Shown: positions 55,634 to 64,000 of the stretch, piece after piece
How positions within the stretch are numbered: the first letter of the stretch is position 1
Layout of the letters: each line of letters opens with the position of its first letter
From: Candidatus Woesearchaeota archaeon
GTDB taxonomy: Archaea; Nanobdellota; Nanobdellia; Woesearchaeales; GCA-2686295
DNA length: 64,000 bases
Direction: 5' to 3'
Assembly: GCA_937912225.1 (NCBI GenBank)
Contig: CALDOJ010000033.1
Span: 1 to 64,000 of the forward strand
Program-made: the position numbers and the translations under genes
The notes under the pieces: generated by a model
Told to the model about the DNA's origin: nothing
The model's input: only the letters and a program-made list of their open reading frames with translations
The model's database searches: none

Positions 55634-58375
55634 TCATTCTACTTGTATTTCTAATCCTTTTAGTCTTTTTTGTTCTTTGAATTCACTTTTTATTAATGCT
55701 TTAATTATCTCTGCAACTATTATTATTAGGCTACTAACAATTGTTATTGTTATCCATTCCATCGCGGATAATGGGACTGTGTTAAAGATTTGTTGTCCGA
55801 TTCCACTGTATATTGTTAGTATTGTTAATGTTAATGATGTACCTACTGCTATGAATATGTATTTGTTTGAGAAAAAGTTCTTGTTAAATATTGTTGTGTG
55901 TAATGATCTTGCATTAAATGTGTGTAATAGTTCAAACATTATAAGAGTTGCAAATGCTACTGTTCGTGCTTTTTCTATGCCTCCTCCACTAATGTTTAGT
56001 TCCCATAAGAATAATGCTAATGTTCCTAAAAACAGTAATGGAACCAATACAAATATTTTCAATAAAATATAATGAGATAATATTTTTTCATCTGGATTTC
56101 TAGGTTTTTGTTTCATTACTTTAATATGGGTTGCTTCAACACTTAATGCTAATGCTGGAAATGTGCTTGTTATTAAGTTAATGAACAAGACCATTAAAGC
56201 TGTTAAAGGCGTCATTAACCCTATTAGAACTGTTGATATTATGAGAATTACTTCTGTCATGTTGCCTGTTAATAAGTAGTATATGAATCGTCTAATATTG
56301 CTATAAATTGTTCTTCCTTCTTTTATTGCACCAACTATTGTTGAGAAATGATCATCTGTTAGTACCATGTTTGATGCTTCTCTAGCTACTTCTGTTCCTG
56401 ATTTGCCCATACTTACGCCTATGTCTGCTTTTTTCAATGCAGGCGCATCATTAACTCCATCTCCAGTCATTGCAACAATTTCGCCTTTTCTTTGAAGAGA
56501 ACTTACAATTCTTAACTTATGATCTGGTGTTGTCCTTGAAAATATTGCTACTTTAGAAATAATTTTATCCAATTCTTCATTGCTCATCTTATCAAGTTCC
56601 CAACCTTCAAGAACTAAATTTTCACTTGATTTTATTAAGCCAAGCTTTTTCCCAACACTTTTTGCTGTGTGTTTATGATCGCCAGTAATCATTATTACTC
56701 TAACATTGGCGCTTTGACATTCTTCAACTGCTTGGAGTGCTTGCTCACGTACAGGGTCATCAATTCCCACTAATCCTTCAAATATGAACTTTGAATTGAG
56801 ATCGTCATGAATATTATCTACTTGTTTAGTTGCAATTCCTAATACTCTATAGGTTTGTCTGCCATAGGTGTGAACTTGTGATAGAATTTTATCAACTATA
56901 TCTTGATTTAATTTAATTATGTCCCTGTTTTTTATTCTTATATAAGTGCATTTTTCAAGGACTTTTTCAACCGCACCTTTCAAATAAGCAGTTTTATCAT
57001 GATGAGATTCATTTATTGTTATCATGAATTTTTCGAAAGGGTCAAAAGGCATTTCAAATAATTGTTTATTTTCCTCTCTTATTGTTAAATCATCAAAACC
57101 TGCACTTTTAGCTAATGCTAATATTGCTCCTTCAGTTGGTTCTCCAGATAAAACCCATTCTTCATCTTTAATTGAAAGTTGTGCATCATTACATAAGATA
57201 CATGCTTTAAAGAATTCTTGATAGTTAGTAAACCTGTGTTTATCAAAAACTCCTTGTTTATTTGAAAACGTGCTTGTTGGATTATATTCATGTCCTTTTA
57301 CTTCAACTTCCAAACCATCAGAAAAGAAGACTTTTTCTACAAGCATTTTATTTTCAGTTAGAGTTCCTGTTTTATCTGTGCAGATAACGGTTGTTGTTCC
57401 TAAAGTTTCAACAGAACTTAAATCTTTAACAATAGCATTTTTTTTAGCCATCCTTTTAACTCCATTTGATAAAGCCATTGTCATGGCTAAAGGAAAACTT
57501 TCAGGTATTCCTGAAACTGCAACAGCTCCAACTAAAATTAAAGATTCAAATATTCCAAAGTTTTTACCAAGTAGAATAACTAAAAGAAATATACATGCAG
57601 AAATAACTGCATAAGCAATTCTTTTACTCATATTATCTATTTGTTTTTGCAAAGGACTCCTTTGAAAACCTATCTTTTTTAAGGATGAAGATATTTTCCC
57701 GATTTCCGATTCTAAACCAGTTGCAATAACTATTCCATGACCAAGTCCATTAGTTATACTTGTTCCAGCAAACAACATGTTATATTGGTCGCTTATTAGA
57801 ACTTCTAATTCTTCAATTTTATCTGTTCGTTTGTATTTTTGAATTGATTCCCCTGTTAGAATTGATTCATCAGCAGATAATGCTTTGCTTTCAATAACTC
57901 TAATGTCTGCCGGAACAATCATTCCTCGTTTTAGAACAATTATATCTCCGATAACTAATTCTTCATGGTTTATTTGTGTTTTTTTCCCGTTACGAATGAC
58001 TTCAACATATTTAACCGTTAATTTAGATAATGCTTGAAGAGATTTTCCAGCATGATATTCTTGTATAAAACCAAATAATCCTGTTAATAATATGATAACT
58101 ACAATTACTATGAACTCAATTAAGTGGTTGGAAAAAAGCGATATTAAAGCACTTCCTAATAAAATATATACTAAAAGAGAATTAAAGTTTCTGAATAATA
58201 ACTTGAGAATTTTATTTTTCTCTTCTTGAGCAATCGTATTTAATCCATTGGTTTTGAGTCTTTCTTTTGCTTCTTCTTCTTTTAAACCATTTGTTGAAGA
58301 TTTTAATTCTAATATTGTTTCTTCTACAGATATCTCATGCCAATAATTCTTATTATTCTCTTTTGAATTGGTCAC
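55634..58375 (-). CDS. P-type cation-transporting ATPase, Ca2+-ATPase-like (cassette 2)
   Basis: DKTGTLTENK, MITGDHKHTAKSVGKKLG, MTGDGVNDAPALKKADIGVSMG. Confidence 0.93.
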   Translation of the reverse strand: MTNSKENNKNYWHEISVEETILELKSSTNGLKEEEAKERLKTNGLNTIAQEEKNKILKLLFRNFNSLLVYILLGSALISLFSNHLIEFIVIVVIILLTGLFGFIQEYHAGKSLQALSKLTVKYVEVIRNGKKTQINHEELVIGDIIVLKRGMIVPADIRVIESKALSADESILTGESIQKYKRTDKIEELEVLISDQYNMLFAGTSITNGLGHGIVIATGLESEIGKISSSLKKIGFQRSPLQKQIDNMSKRIAYAVISACIFLLVILLGKNFGIFESLILVGAVAVSGIPESFPLAMTMALSNGVKRMAKKNAIVKDLSSVETLGTTTVICTDKTGTLTENKMLVEKVFFSDGLEVEVKGHEYNPTSTFSNKQGVFDKHRFTNYQEFFKACILCNDAQLSIKDEEWVLSGEPTEGAILALAKSAGFDDLTIREENKQLFEMPFDPFEKFMITINESHHDKTAYLKGAVEKVLEKCTYIRIKNRDIIKLNQDIVDKILSQVHTYGRQTYRVLGIATKQVDNIHDDLNSKFIFEGLVGIDDPVREQALQAVEECQSANVRVIMITGDHKHTAKSVGKKLGLIKSSENLVLEGWELDKMSNEELDKIISKVAIFSRTTPDHKLRIVSSLQRKGEIVAMTGDGVNDAPALKKADIGVSMGKSGTEVAREASNMVLTDDHFSTIVGAIKEGRTIYSNIRRFIYYLLTGNMTEVILIISTVLIGLMTPLTALMVLFINLITSTFPALALSVEATHIKVMKQKPRNPDEKILSHYILLKIFVLVPLLFLGTLALFLWELNISGGGIEKARTVAFATLIMFELLHTFNARSLHTTIFNKNFFSNKYIFIAVGTSLTLTILTIYSGIGQQIFNTVPLSAMEWITITIVSSLIIIVAEIIKALIKSEFKEQKRLKGLEIQVE

Positions 58376-58377
58376 TT

Positions 58378-58881
58378 TTAATAATCTTTTAATAAATTTA
58401 TAATGCTGCTTGGGGTAACAACGCCTATGACTTGCTTGTTATTATTTATGATTGGAATATAATGAAAACCTTCTTTACATATTAGTTCTATAATGGTATT
58501 TATGGGCGTGTCTAATGTTGCGGTTGATTTATGTTCATTCATTAGTTCTTTTGCGAGTTTGTAATTAAATTCTCGTCTATAACCACGATTAAGATTTTGT
58601 GTTAAAGGCTCATGTTTAACTTGTTCTAAAAATAATTTGTTAATATCTTCATTACTTATTTCTCCTAAAAACTTTTTATCTTTACAGATCACAATACAAT
58701 CATTTATGCTTTCTTTTCTTAATTTTTGTAGTATAATTCTAGAATCATCATCAGGACTCAAAAATACTGGCTTTATCATAGCATCTTCTGCAAATAATCT
58801 TTTAATTCTATCAGAGAATTTTTCTGTTTGTTTTTTTCTTAATAGTGTGAGATTATTTTCAAATGTCATGGTATACCTCAC
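58378..58881 (-). CDS. CBS-domain protein (cassette 2)
   Basis: Two CBS-like halves; HYIPIINNNKQVIGVVTPSSIINLL; likely start 58869. Confidence 0.7.
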   Translation of the reverse strand: MRYTMTFENNLTLLRKKQTEKFSDRIKRLFAEDAMIKPVFLSPDDDSRIILQKLRKESINDCIVICKDKKFLGEISNEDINKLFLEQVKHEPLTQNLNRGYRREFNYKLAKELMNEHKSTATLDTPINTIIELICKEGFHYIPIINNNKQVIGVVTPSSIINLLKDY

Positions 58882-59147
58882 AGTTTCTTCATTACTCTAT
58901 CATAAACTTCGAGCAATTCTTTTATTTCTAGAACTTTTAAAGAATAAAACCTTTCTTTTCCTTCATCATGAAACTCTAAGATGCCTAAATCATGAAGTAA
59001 TTTTAAGTGTTTTGAAGCTGAAGACTCTGTAATCTTTAGCTCATCAGCTATTAAATGTACTGGATGTTTAGGTTTTATTGCTAGAATATGAAGTATATTC
59101 CTTCTCACTCTGGATCTTATTGCTCGCGCAAGTTTTTCATCAGGCAT
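58878..59147 (-). CDS. ArsR-like winged-helix regulator (cassette 2)
   Basis: RNILHILAIKPKHPVHLIADELKITESSASKHLKLLHDLGILEFHDEGKERFY. Confidence 0.8.
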   Translation of the reverse strand: MPDEKLARAIRSRVRRNILHILAIKPKHPVHLIADELKITESSASKHLKLLHDLGILEFHDEGKERFYSLKVLEIKELLEVYDRVMKKL

Positions 59148-59148
59148 G

Positions 59149-59211
59149 TGTTTCTATATTTAATTATGAATATTTAAATGTTTCTATATTGCGCAACACG
59201 GAAACATAGAA
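59149..59211. promoter_or_regulatory. Operator-like repeats upstream of ArsR-like gene
   Basis: TGTTTCTATATT at 59149-59160 and 59179-59190; inverted GAAACATAGAA at 59201-59211. Confidence 0.5.
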
Positions 59212-59369
59212 TTAAATGAATCCAATTATTTTTTTCATTCTTAGTCTTATCTATTGATTTTATCTCTAAATCGCGTCCCAAACTATCAACAATATGGTGT
59301 ACTGCTCACTAGGGGCATTTTCTATTAAAACAGCCATAAACCTTCAAAAGTAGTAAATAAATGTTTAGG

Positions 59370-59389
59370 GGAAACCAACCATTTAGGGT
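59370..59389. repeat. Right 20-bp inverted repeat of cassette 2
   Basis: ggaaaccaaccatttagggt, exact reverse complement of 54877-54896. Confidence 0.85.
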
Positions 59390-59428
59390 GTGTTCCTGGG
59401 AAAGAAACCAACCATTCATGGTTGGACA

Positions 59429-59496
59429 CCGGCGGAGGCTTAAACCCTTTTTGGTTGGTTTTTAGGGGAATCCCCTTTAAATCATTTTTTTAATTA
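59429..59496 (+). repeat. tRNA-Thr 3'-end boundary repeat
   Basis: ccggcggaggcttaaaccctttttggttggtttttaggggaatcccctttaaatcattttttt. Confidence 0.8.
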
Positions 59497-59597
59497 AAAA
59501 TAAATCTTAATTAGTTGAGATATTATTTTTCTCTTCCAACTTATCAATAAAATTTCTATTTCTTAAAATTATTAAAAGAAAGGTTTAAAATAAAATA

Positions 59598-60011
59598 CTA
59601 ATAACTTCCCCCAGATCTAGGATCCCAGGTTTTATATGTCCTACGGTGAAATTTCCACCAGTGTTTACGAAATCCGCTTCTTTTTTCAATTTCTCTAATT
59701 AAATGATACTTTTTCACGTCTTCTTGTTCTTCCTTTTGAAAATCTTTTAAAATACTTTCCAGTAAGACTACCAGTCTGGGTTTTGTAAAATCATGAGCAA
59801 ATTCTTCATTAAACACCTTATCAAAGTCCGCATCATCCATTCCATAAATTTCACGCAATAATTCATTAAGTACTTTAATTATTCCTTCTTTATCTCTTAA
59901 ATCATTAGATTCAAATTTATCTATATTCTTAAATAAATAAGAAGCGATTTTTCTATCTCTTGCAGAACGAGTCTCCATGTTTTTGGCTCTTAATTCTGTA
60001 TTAAATGGCAT
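59598..60011 (-). CDS. Hypothetical protein (cassette 3)
   Basis: ORF 137 aa. Confidence 0.55.
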   Translation of the reverse strand: MPFNTELRAKNMETRSARDRKIASYLFKNIDKFESNDLRDKEGIIKVLNELLREIYGMDDADFDKVFNEEFAHDFTKPRLVVLLESILKDFQKEEQEDVKKYHLIREIEKRSGFRKHWWKFHRRTYKTWDPRSGGSY

Positions 60012-60068
60012 AAATAATTTGAATTATTTTTTATATATAAATATTACGATTTTTTAAATTTTAAATTT

Positions 60069-60115
60069 CGGCAGAGGCTTAAACCCTTTTTGTCCAGTTT
60101 TAAGAGGCTTTAAAT
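60069..60115 (+). repeat. tRNA-Thr 3'-end boundary repeat
   Basis: cggcagaggcttaaaccctttttgtccagttttaagaggctttaaat. Confidence 0.75.
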
Positions 60116-60120
60116 TTAAA

Positions 60121-61920
60121 TTATTTCTTAGAAACAACTTTATGCGCGTATTTATCAAGCATCTTTCTAAATAATCCAGACGTTTTCGCTAATTCAGAAT
60201 AACTCCCACTATCAACTATTTTTCCCTTATGAAATAAATATATTTTATCAAATAAAGGAAGCAAGTGTAATCTGTGAATTGATGAAACAATTGTTTTATT
60301 GCTAAATACTTTGAAAACATTCTCATATATTTCTAATTCATTCTTTGGATCAACACTGCTTGTTGGTTCGTCAAGCAGTATTATCTGTTTATTTTCACAC
60401 GCAAGTAATCCTCTGGCAAGTGCAAGTCTTTGCTTTTCTCCGCCACTTAAATTAACTCCACGCTCATTAATTGAAGACTCAAGACCTTGTGGCAGACGTT
60501 TAATTACTTCAGTAAATTTTGCAAGGTCTGTATACTTCTTAATTTTCTTTTTAGTTACAGGAAGTCCTAAAGTTATATTCTCTTTAATTGTAGATGAAAA
60601 GATTTCAGGATCTTGAGGAATTAAACTTATTGATTGACTAATCCTACTAAAGCCGCCTTTGATTACTTCACCATTAATTAGCATATCCATTTGTTTTACA
60701 GGATATAGTTCTCTGATTATTTTTAAAGCAGTTGTTTTTCCACTTCCACTAGCACCAATAAAAGCTATTCGTTCATTTTTACCTAAAGAAAACGAAATAT
60801 TATCTAAGTGTAACTTCCTTGCATTTACATCATCATATTTGAATTGTAAATTTGCAACGTGTATTGTTTGCCAGTTTGATTTTAAAGAAGATTTAGTTTG
60901 TTTTGGTTTTATTACAAATTCATCAGATATTTCTTCTACGTTTGCAATATTAGTTCTCCATTTAACAAAATCACCATATCTATACATGAATCTAAAAAAC
61001 AAACTTCCTATCCTATTAGTATAATTAAATAAAACAGATAATGTTCCTACAAGCACTATAGTATTTGTTTTAACTGCGCCAACTACATAAGATCCCATTA
61101 CAAAGAATATCATTAAAACAAAGAACATAGCTCCAAAGAACCATTTTAATTCATTAATTTTATTCGTCTTTCTATTATATTCAAAAGGCTCATCTATTTT
61201 TCGTGCGATTAATCTTAAAACAAGTCTTTCAATTCGTAAAATTAAAACTGTTGAAATATTACTTATAGTATCAAATATTTTCGCAGATATTTTATTTTGG
61301 TATTTATTTAGTTTCTTTAACCGCGGAATAATTAGGCCATCCATTTTTAAGACTACAAAAACAGTCAGAGCTGAGAATAGTAATACTATATAACTAGCGC
61401 TTAAATTAAAGTACACAAGTGCCAAGTAAGCTCCAATAAATCTTATAACTACTTCTATTAATTCAAATATGTGTGATGAAAAGTCGTTTAGTGCTTTTGT
61501 TGCTTTCTCAACTTTATCAATAGTGTCGCCAGAATGATGACTTGAGTGCCAACTAGCAGGTAAACTTAATATTCCATCAAGTAAGAATTTTTTATATTTT
61601 GCATTGTTCCAAAATGCCACATTCATTTCTATTACTCTTGCAGGTCCATGAAAAGCCCAAAATCCAAATTCCATAACTACAAATAATGCAAGCCACAATA
61701 GTAATCCAACATAATTATCTTGAGTAATCCCTGATTGTTGAACAACATTTAAAACCTTCGCAATAATTAAAGGTGGAAAGAAATCTATTAAGTTCGCACA
61801 GATAAACATGAAAGTATACAAAAATACTTTACCTTTGTTTTCTTTTGAGAATCTCCAATGGTACGATAATAATACTGCTAAAGGATTTTTCTCTTTTTGA
61901 CGACTATTAATAGATTCCAT
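60121..61920 (-). CDS. ABC transporter, fused permease/ATPase exporter type (cassette 4)
   Basis: Six-TM N-terminus; Walker A GASGSGKTT, LSGGEKQRLALARGL, ILLDEPTSSVD. Confidence 0.92.
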   Translation of the reverse strand: MESINSRQKEKNPLAVLLSYHWRFSKENKGKVFLYTFMFICANLIDFFPPLIIAKVLNVVQQSGITQDNYVGLLLWLALFVVMEFGFWAFHGPARVIEMNVAFWNNAKYKKFLLDGILSLPASWHSSHHSGDTIDKVEKATKALNDFSSHIFELIEVVIRFIGAYLALVYFNLSASYIVLLFSALTVFVVLKMDGLIIPRLKKLNKYQNKISAKIFDTISNISTVLILRIERLVLRLIARKIDEPFEYNRKTNKINELKWFFGAMFFVLMIFFVMGSYVVGAVKTNTIVLVGTLSVLFNYTNRIGSLFFRFMYRYGDFVKWRTNIANVEEISDEFVIKPKQTKSSLKSNWQTIHVANLQFKYDDVNARKLHLDNISFSLGKNERIAFIGASGSGKTTALKIIRELYPVKQMDMLINGEVIKGGFSRISQSISLIPQDPEIFSSTIKENITLGLPVTKKKIKKYTDLAKFTEVIKRLPQGLESSINERGVNLSGGEKQRLALARGLLACENKQIILLDEPTSSVDPKNELEIYENVFKVFSNKTIVSSIHRLHLLPLFDKIYLFHKGKIVDSGSYSELAKTSGLFRKMLDKYAHKVVSKK

Positions 61921-62007
61921 AACAGAAAGTTAATAATTATCATTTATAAAATTTTAGAATAGAGAAAATAATCCAATAATTTTTAAAACTTTGAACTAAA
62001 CATATAA

Positions 62008-62084
62008 TTCTTAGCGGAGGCTTCTTACCTTTTCGTCCAGTTTTAGAGGAATCAGCTTTAAACCATTTTTTTAATTGCTTTAAT
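62008..62084 (+). repeat. tRNA-Thr 3'-end boundary repeat
   Basis: attcttagcggaggcttcttaccttttcgtccagttttagaggaatcagctttaaaccattttttt. Confidence 0.75.
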
Positions 62085-62199
62085 CCAGAAATCATTAACT
62101 TCTTTTGTAGAAATATTTTTTTAGGCGATTTTAATTAATTTTGAAATTCTTTTTTCTTTTAGTAAAATTTATAAGTGTTTAAAATCAATATTAGAAAGT

Positions 62200-63168
62200 A
62201 TGGATAAACAAATGCGTATTAGTTTAGTAATAGTTCTTATTCTTCTTGGAGCAGTTACTTTCTTCAATGCATTAAATTTAGATGAAACTATAGGGGGAGC
62301 TGCAACCAATTTAGGTGGTTGTGGAAATCCTGAGTGTGCTAATTATACTATTAACAAAACACCCAAAAATACTACAAACATCAAATATAGTCATTTTATG
62401 GAAAACGTTTTAGATATCTATTTTCCTCCAATTAATTCTTCTTCGCCTTTACCTGCAGTAATTTTCATTCATGGAGGAGGATTTATTTCTGGTGATAAAG
62501 ATTTCATTAATACAGCTTTCAAAAAAGAAAAAAATGGATTCTTAAAACAAAACATCATAGTTATTTCCATCAATTATAGATTGTTAAATACTGCAAGTTT
62601 AAATGAGATTTTAGAAGAAGATATTGTTGCAGCAGTTCAATACATTAAATATAATTCTGAGAGATATAATATTGATAAAGACAATATTGGTATTTGGGGC
62701 AGTAGTGCTGGTGGTGGAAGTGCACTTTTTTTAGGAACGCATGATGATTTTCAAGATTTAAATAGTGACGACGGAATAAAAAGAGAATCAACGTCAGTAA
62801 AAGTTATTGGACACATTAATTCACAAGCAACATATGATTTATCTAAATGGGGAGAAATTTTAGAAGTTGATAATTCACAAGAATTTGATGCAATACTTAA
62901 ACAATTAGCTAATAAGAATAATGAAGGAATAATTGATATGTTATCCTTCCTTGATAAAGATGATCCTCCAATTTATATTGAAAATCTAAGAGAAAATACT
63001 AATTTAAATTACGTCCCATTAACTAAAAATATTGTGAATCATCATCCAAAACATGGAATTTATTTATACAATCAGTTAATTGAAATTGGAATTAATTCAA
63101 AATTAGTAACTAAAAAAAATGAGGATAACGCAGACATAGTTGGTTTCTTTGTAACACATTTAAAATAA
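62200..63168 (+). CDS. Alpha/beta hydrolase (esterase/lipase-like), secreted or anchored (cassette 5)
   Basis: PAVIFIHGGGFISGDKDF, GIWGSSAGGGSALFLG. Confidence 0.85.
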   Translation: MDKQMRISLVIVLILLGAVTFFNALNLDETIGGAATNLGGCGNPECANYTINKTPKNTTNIKYSHFMENVLDIYFPPINSSSPLPAVIFIHGGGFISGDKDFINTAFKKEKNGFLKQNIIVISINYRLLNTASLNEILEEDIVAAVQYIKYNSERYNIDKDNIGIWGSSAGGGSALFLGTHDDFQDLNSDDGIKRESTSVKVIGHINSQATYDLSKWGEILEVDNSQEFDAILKQLANKNNEGIIDMLSFLDKDDPPIYIENLRENTNLNYVPLTKNIVNHHPKHGIYLYNQLIEIGINSKLVTKKNEDNADIVGFFVTHLK

Positions 63169-63175
63169 TTTTTTT

Positions 63176-63203
63176 GTTCGATTACAATTCTTGGCGGAGA
63201 CTT
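63176..63203 (+). repeat. Degenerate tRNA-Thr 3'-end boundary repeat retaining T-loop-like sequence
   Basis: gttcgattacaattcttggcggagactt versus gttcgattctcggcggaggctt. Confidence 0.65.
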
Positions 63204-63270
63204 TTTCTTTTTATTTAATTTCTTTAAACTCAAACAAATATTTATATAAGAAAAACAATTATTTATCAAT

Positions 63271-64000
63271 ATGATTGTGAAAAATTTTAAAAATATACTT
63301 CTTACAATATTAATTCTTAGTTTATTGATAATTACTGCTTGTAGTGTCACAGAAAATCCACCAATTAAAACACCTAAAGATATTACAAACATCCAATATG
63401 GTCCTTTTGAAGAGAACACTTTAGATATTTATTATCCAACAACAGTCACTTCTTTGATGCCTGCAGTGATTTATATTCATGGCGGAGGATTTGTAAGTGG
63501 TGATAAAGATTTCATCAATACAAATTTTAAAGAAGAAAAAGAAGAATTCTTAGAACAGAACATAATTGTTATTTCAATTAATTATAGATTTTTAAAAACT
63601 GCGAGTTTGACTGAAATCTTGGATGAAGATATGGTTACTGCAGTTCAATTCATTAAATTTAACGCCGAAAAATATTTTATTGATAAAGAAAAGATTGGTA
63701 TTTGGGGTAGTAGTGCTGGTGGTGGAAGCGCGCTTTATTTAGGAACTCACGATGATTTTCAAGATTTAAATAGTAACGACGGAATAAAAAGAGAATCAAC
63801 GTCTGTAAAAGTTATTGGCCATATTAATTCACAAGCGACTTATGAACTCTCTAAGTGGACTGAAATTTTAGAAATAAATAAAGTAGAAGAGTTTAATAAT
63901 TGGATTCAAAGAAACATAGATGAGAATAGTTTTGGTGTTGATATATTATTAAATCTTGATAGAAATGATCCTCCTGTTTATATTGAAACTTTAGGAAATA
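63271..64000 (+). CDS. Alpha/beta hydrolase lipoprotein, paralog of 62200-63168, truncated by window end (cassette 6)
   Basis: MIVKNFKNILLTILILSLLIITACS lipobox; AVIYIHGGGFVSGDKDF, GIWGSSAGGGSALYLG; absent from ORF track. Confidence 0.88.
   Translation, partial: MIVKNFKNILLTILILSLLIITACSVTENPPIKTPKDITNIQYGPFEENTLDIYYPTTVTSLMPAVIYIHGGGFVSGDKDFINTNFKEEKEEFLEQNIIVISINYRFLKTASLTEILDEDMVTAVQFIKFNAEKYFIDKEKIGIWGSSAGGGSALYLGTHDDFQDLNSNDGIKRESTSVKVIGHINSQATYELSKWTEILEINKVEEFNNWIQRNIDENSFGVDILLNLDRNDPPVYIETLGN

Noticed and set aside
63072-63419. Minus-strand 115-aa ORF
   Set aside because: Crosses the tRNA-end boundary and two hydrolase genes in antisense; no start context

Overview
AT-rich archaeal chromosomal window, probably from a DPANN/Nanoarchaeota-like genome. 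The lineage is inferred from Rpo7-Spt4-S24e-S27ae synteny, TrmB and PAC2 families, and TATA/BRE-like promoters. There are about 65 CDS plus several sub-60-aa genes missing from the ORF track. Left and middle: housekeeping genes (EndoIII, Dcd, Maf, UMP kinase, PIN-Rpo7-Spt4-S24e-S27ae cluster, MetRS), transporters and regulators. Accessory islands include a five-gene tandem paralog array (7.35-10.07 kb), a small-gene cassette bounded by 23-bp inverted near-palindromes (3.93-5.58 kb), an orphan RHS-core secreted protein, a class II-type Fic protein with clustered operator-like sites, an Mrr-like nuclease block, and a DUF6384-like/coiled-coil gene pair. The right end (53.7-64 kb) is the most striking part: two adjacent tRNA-Thr-like genes (one with an unusual A34 anticodon, AGT) followed by at least five further degenerate copies of the tRNA-Thr 3' end, which cut the region into a serial train of one- to four-gene cassettes. 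One cassette also carries 20-bp perfect inverted repeats. Two covarying hairpin families (a 5'-leader element before two unrelated genes, and TGCTC-stem-GGCA terminator-like hairpins) were also found by eye. All family names come from motif recognition; no searches were run.
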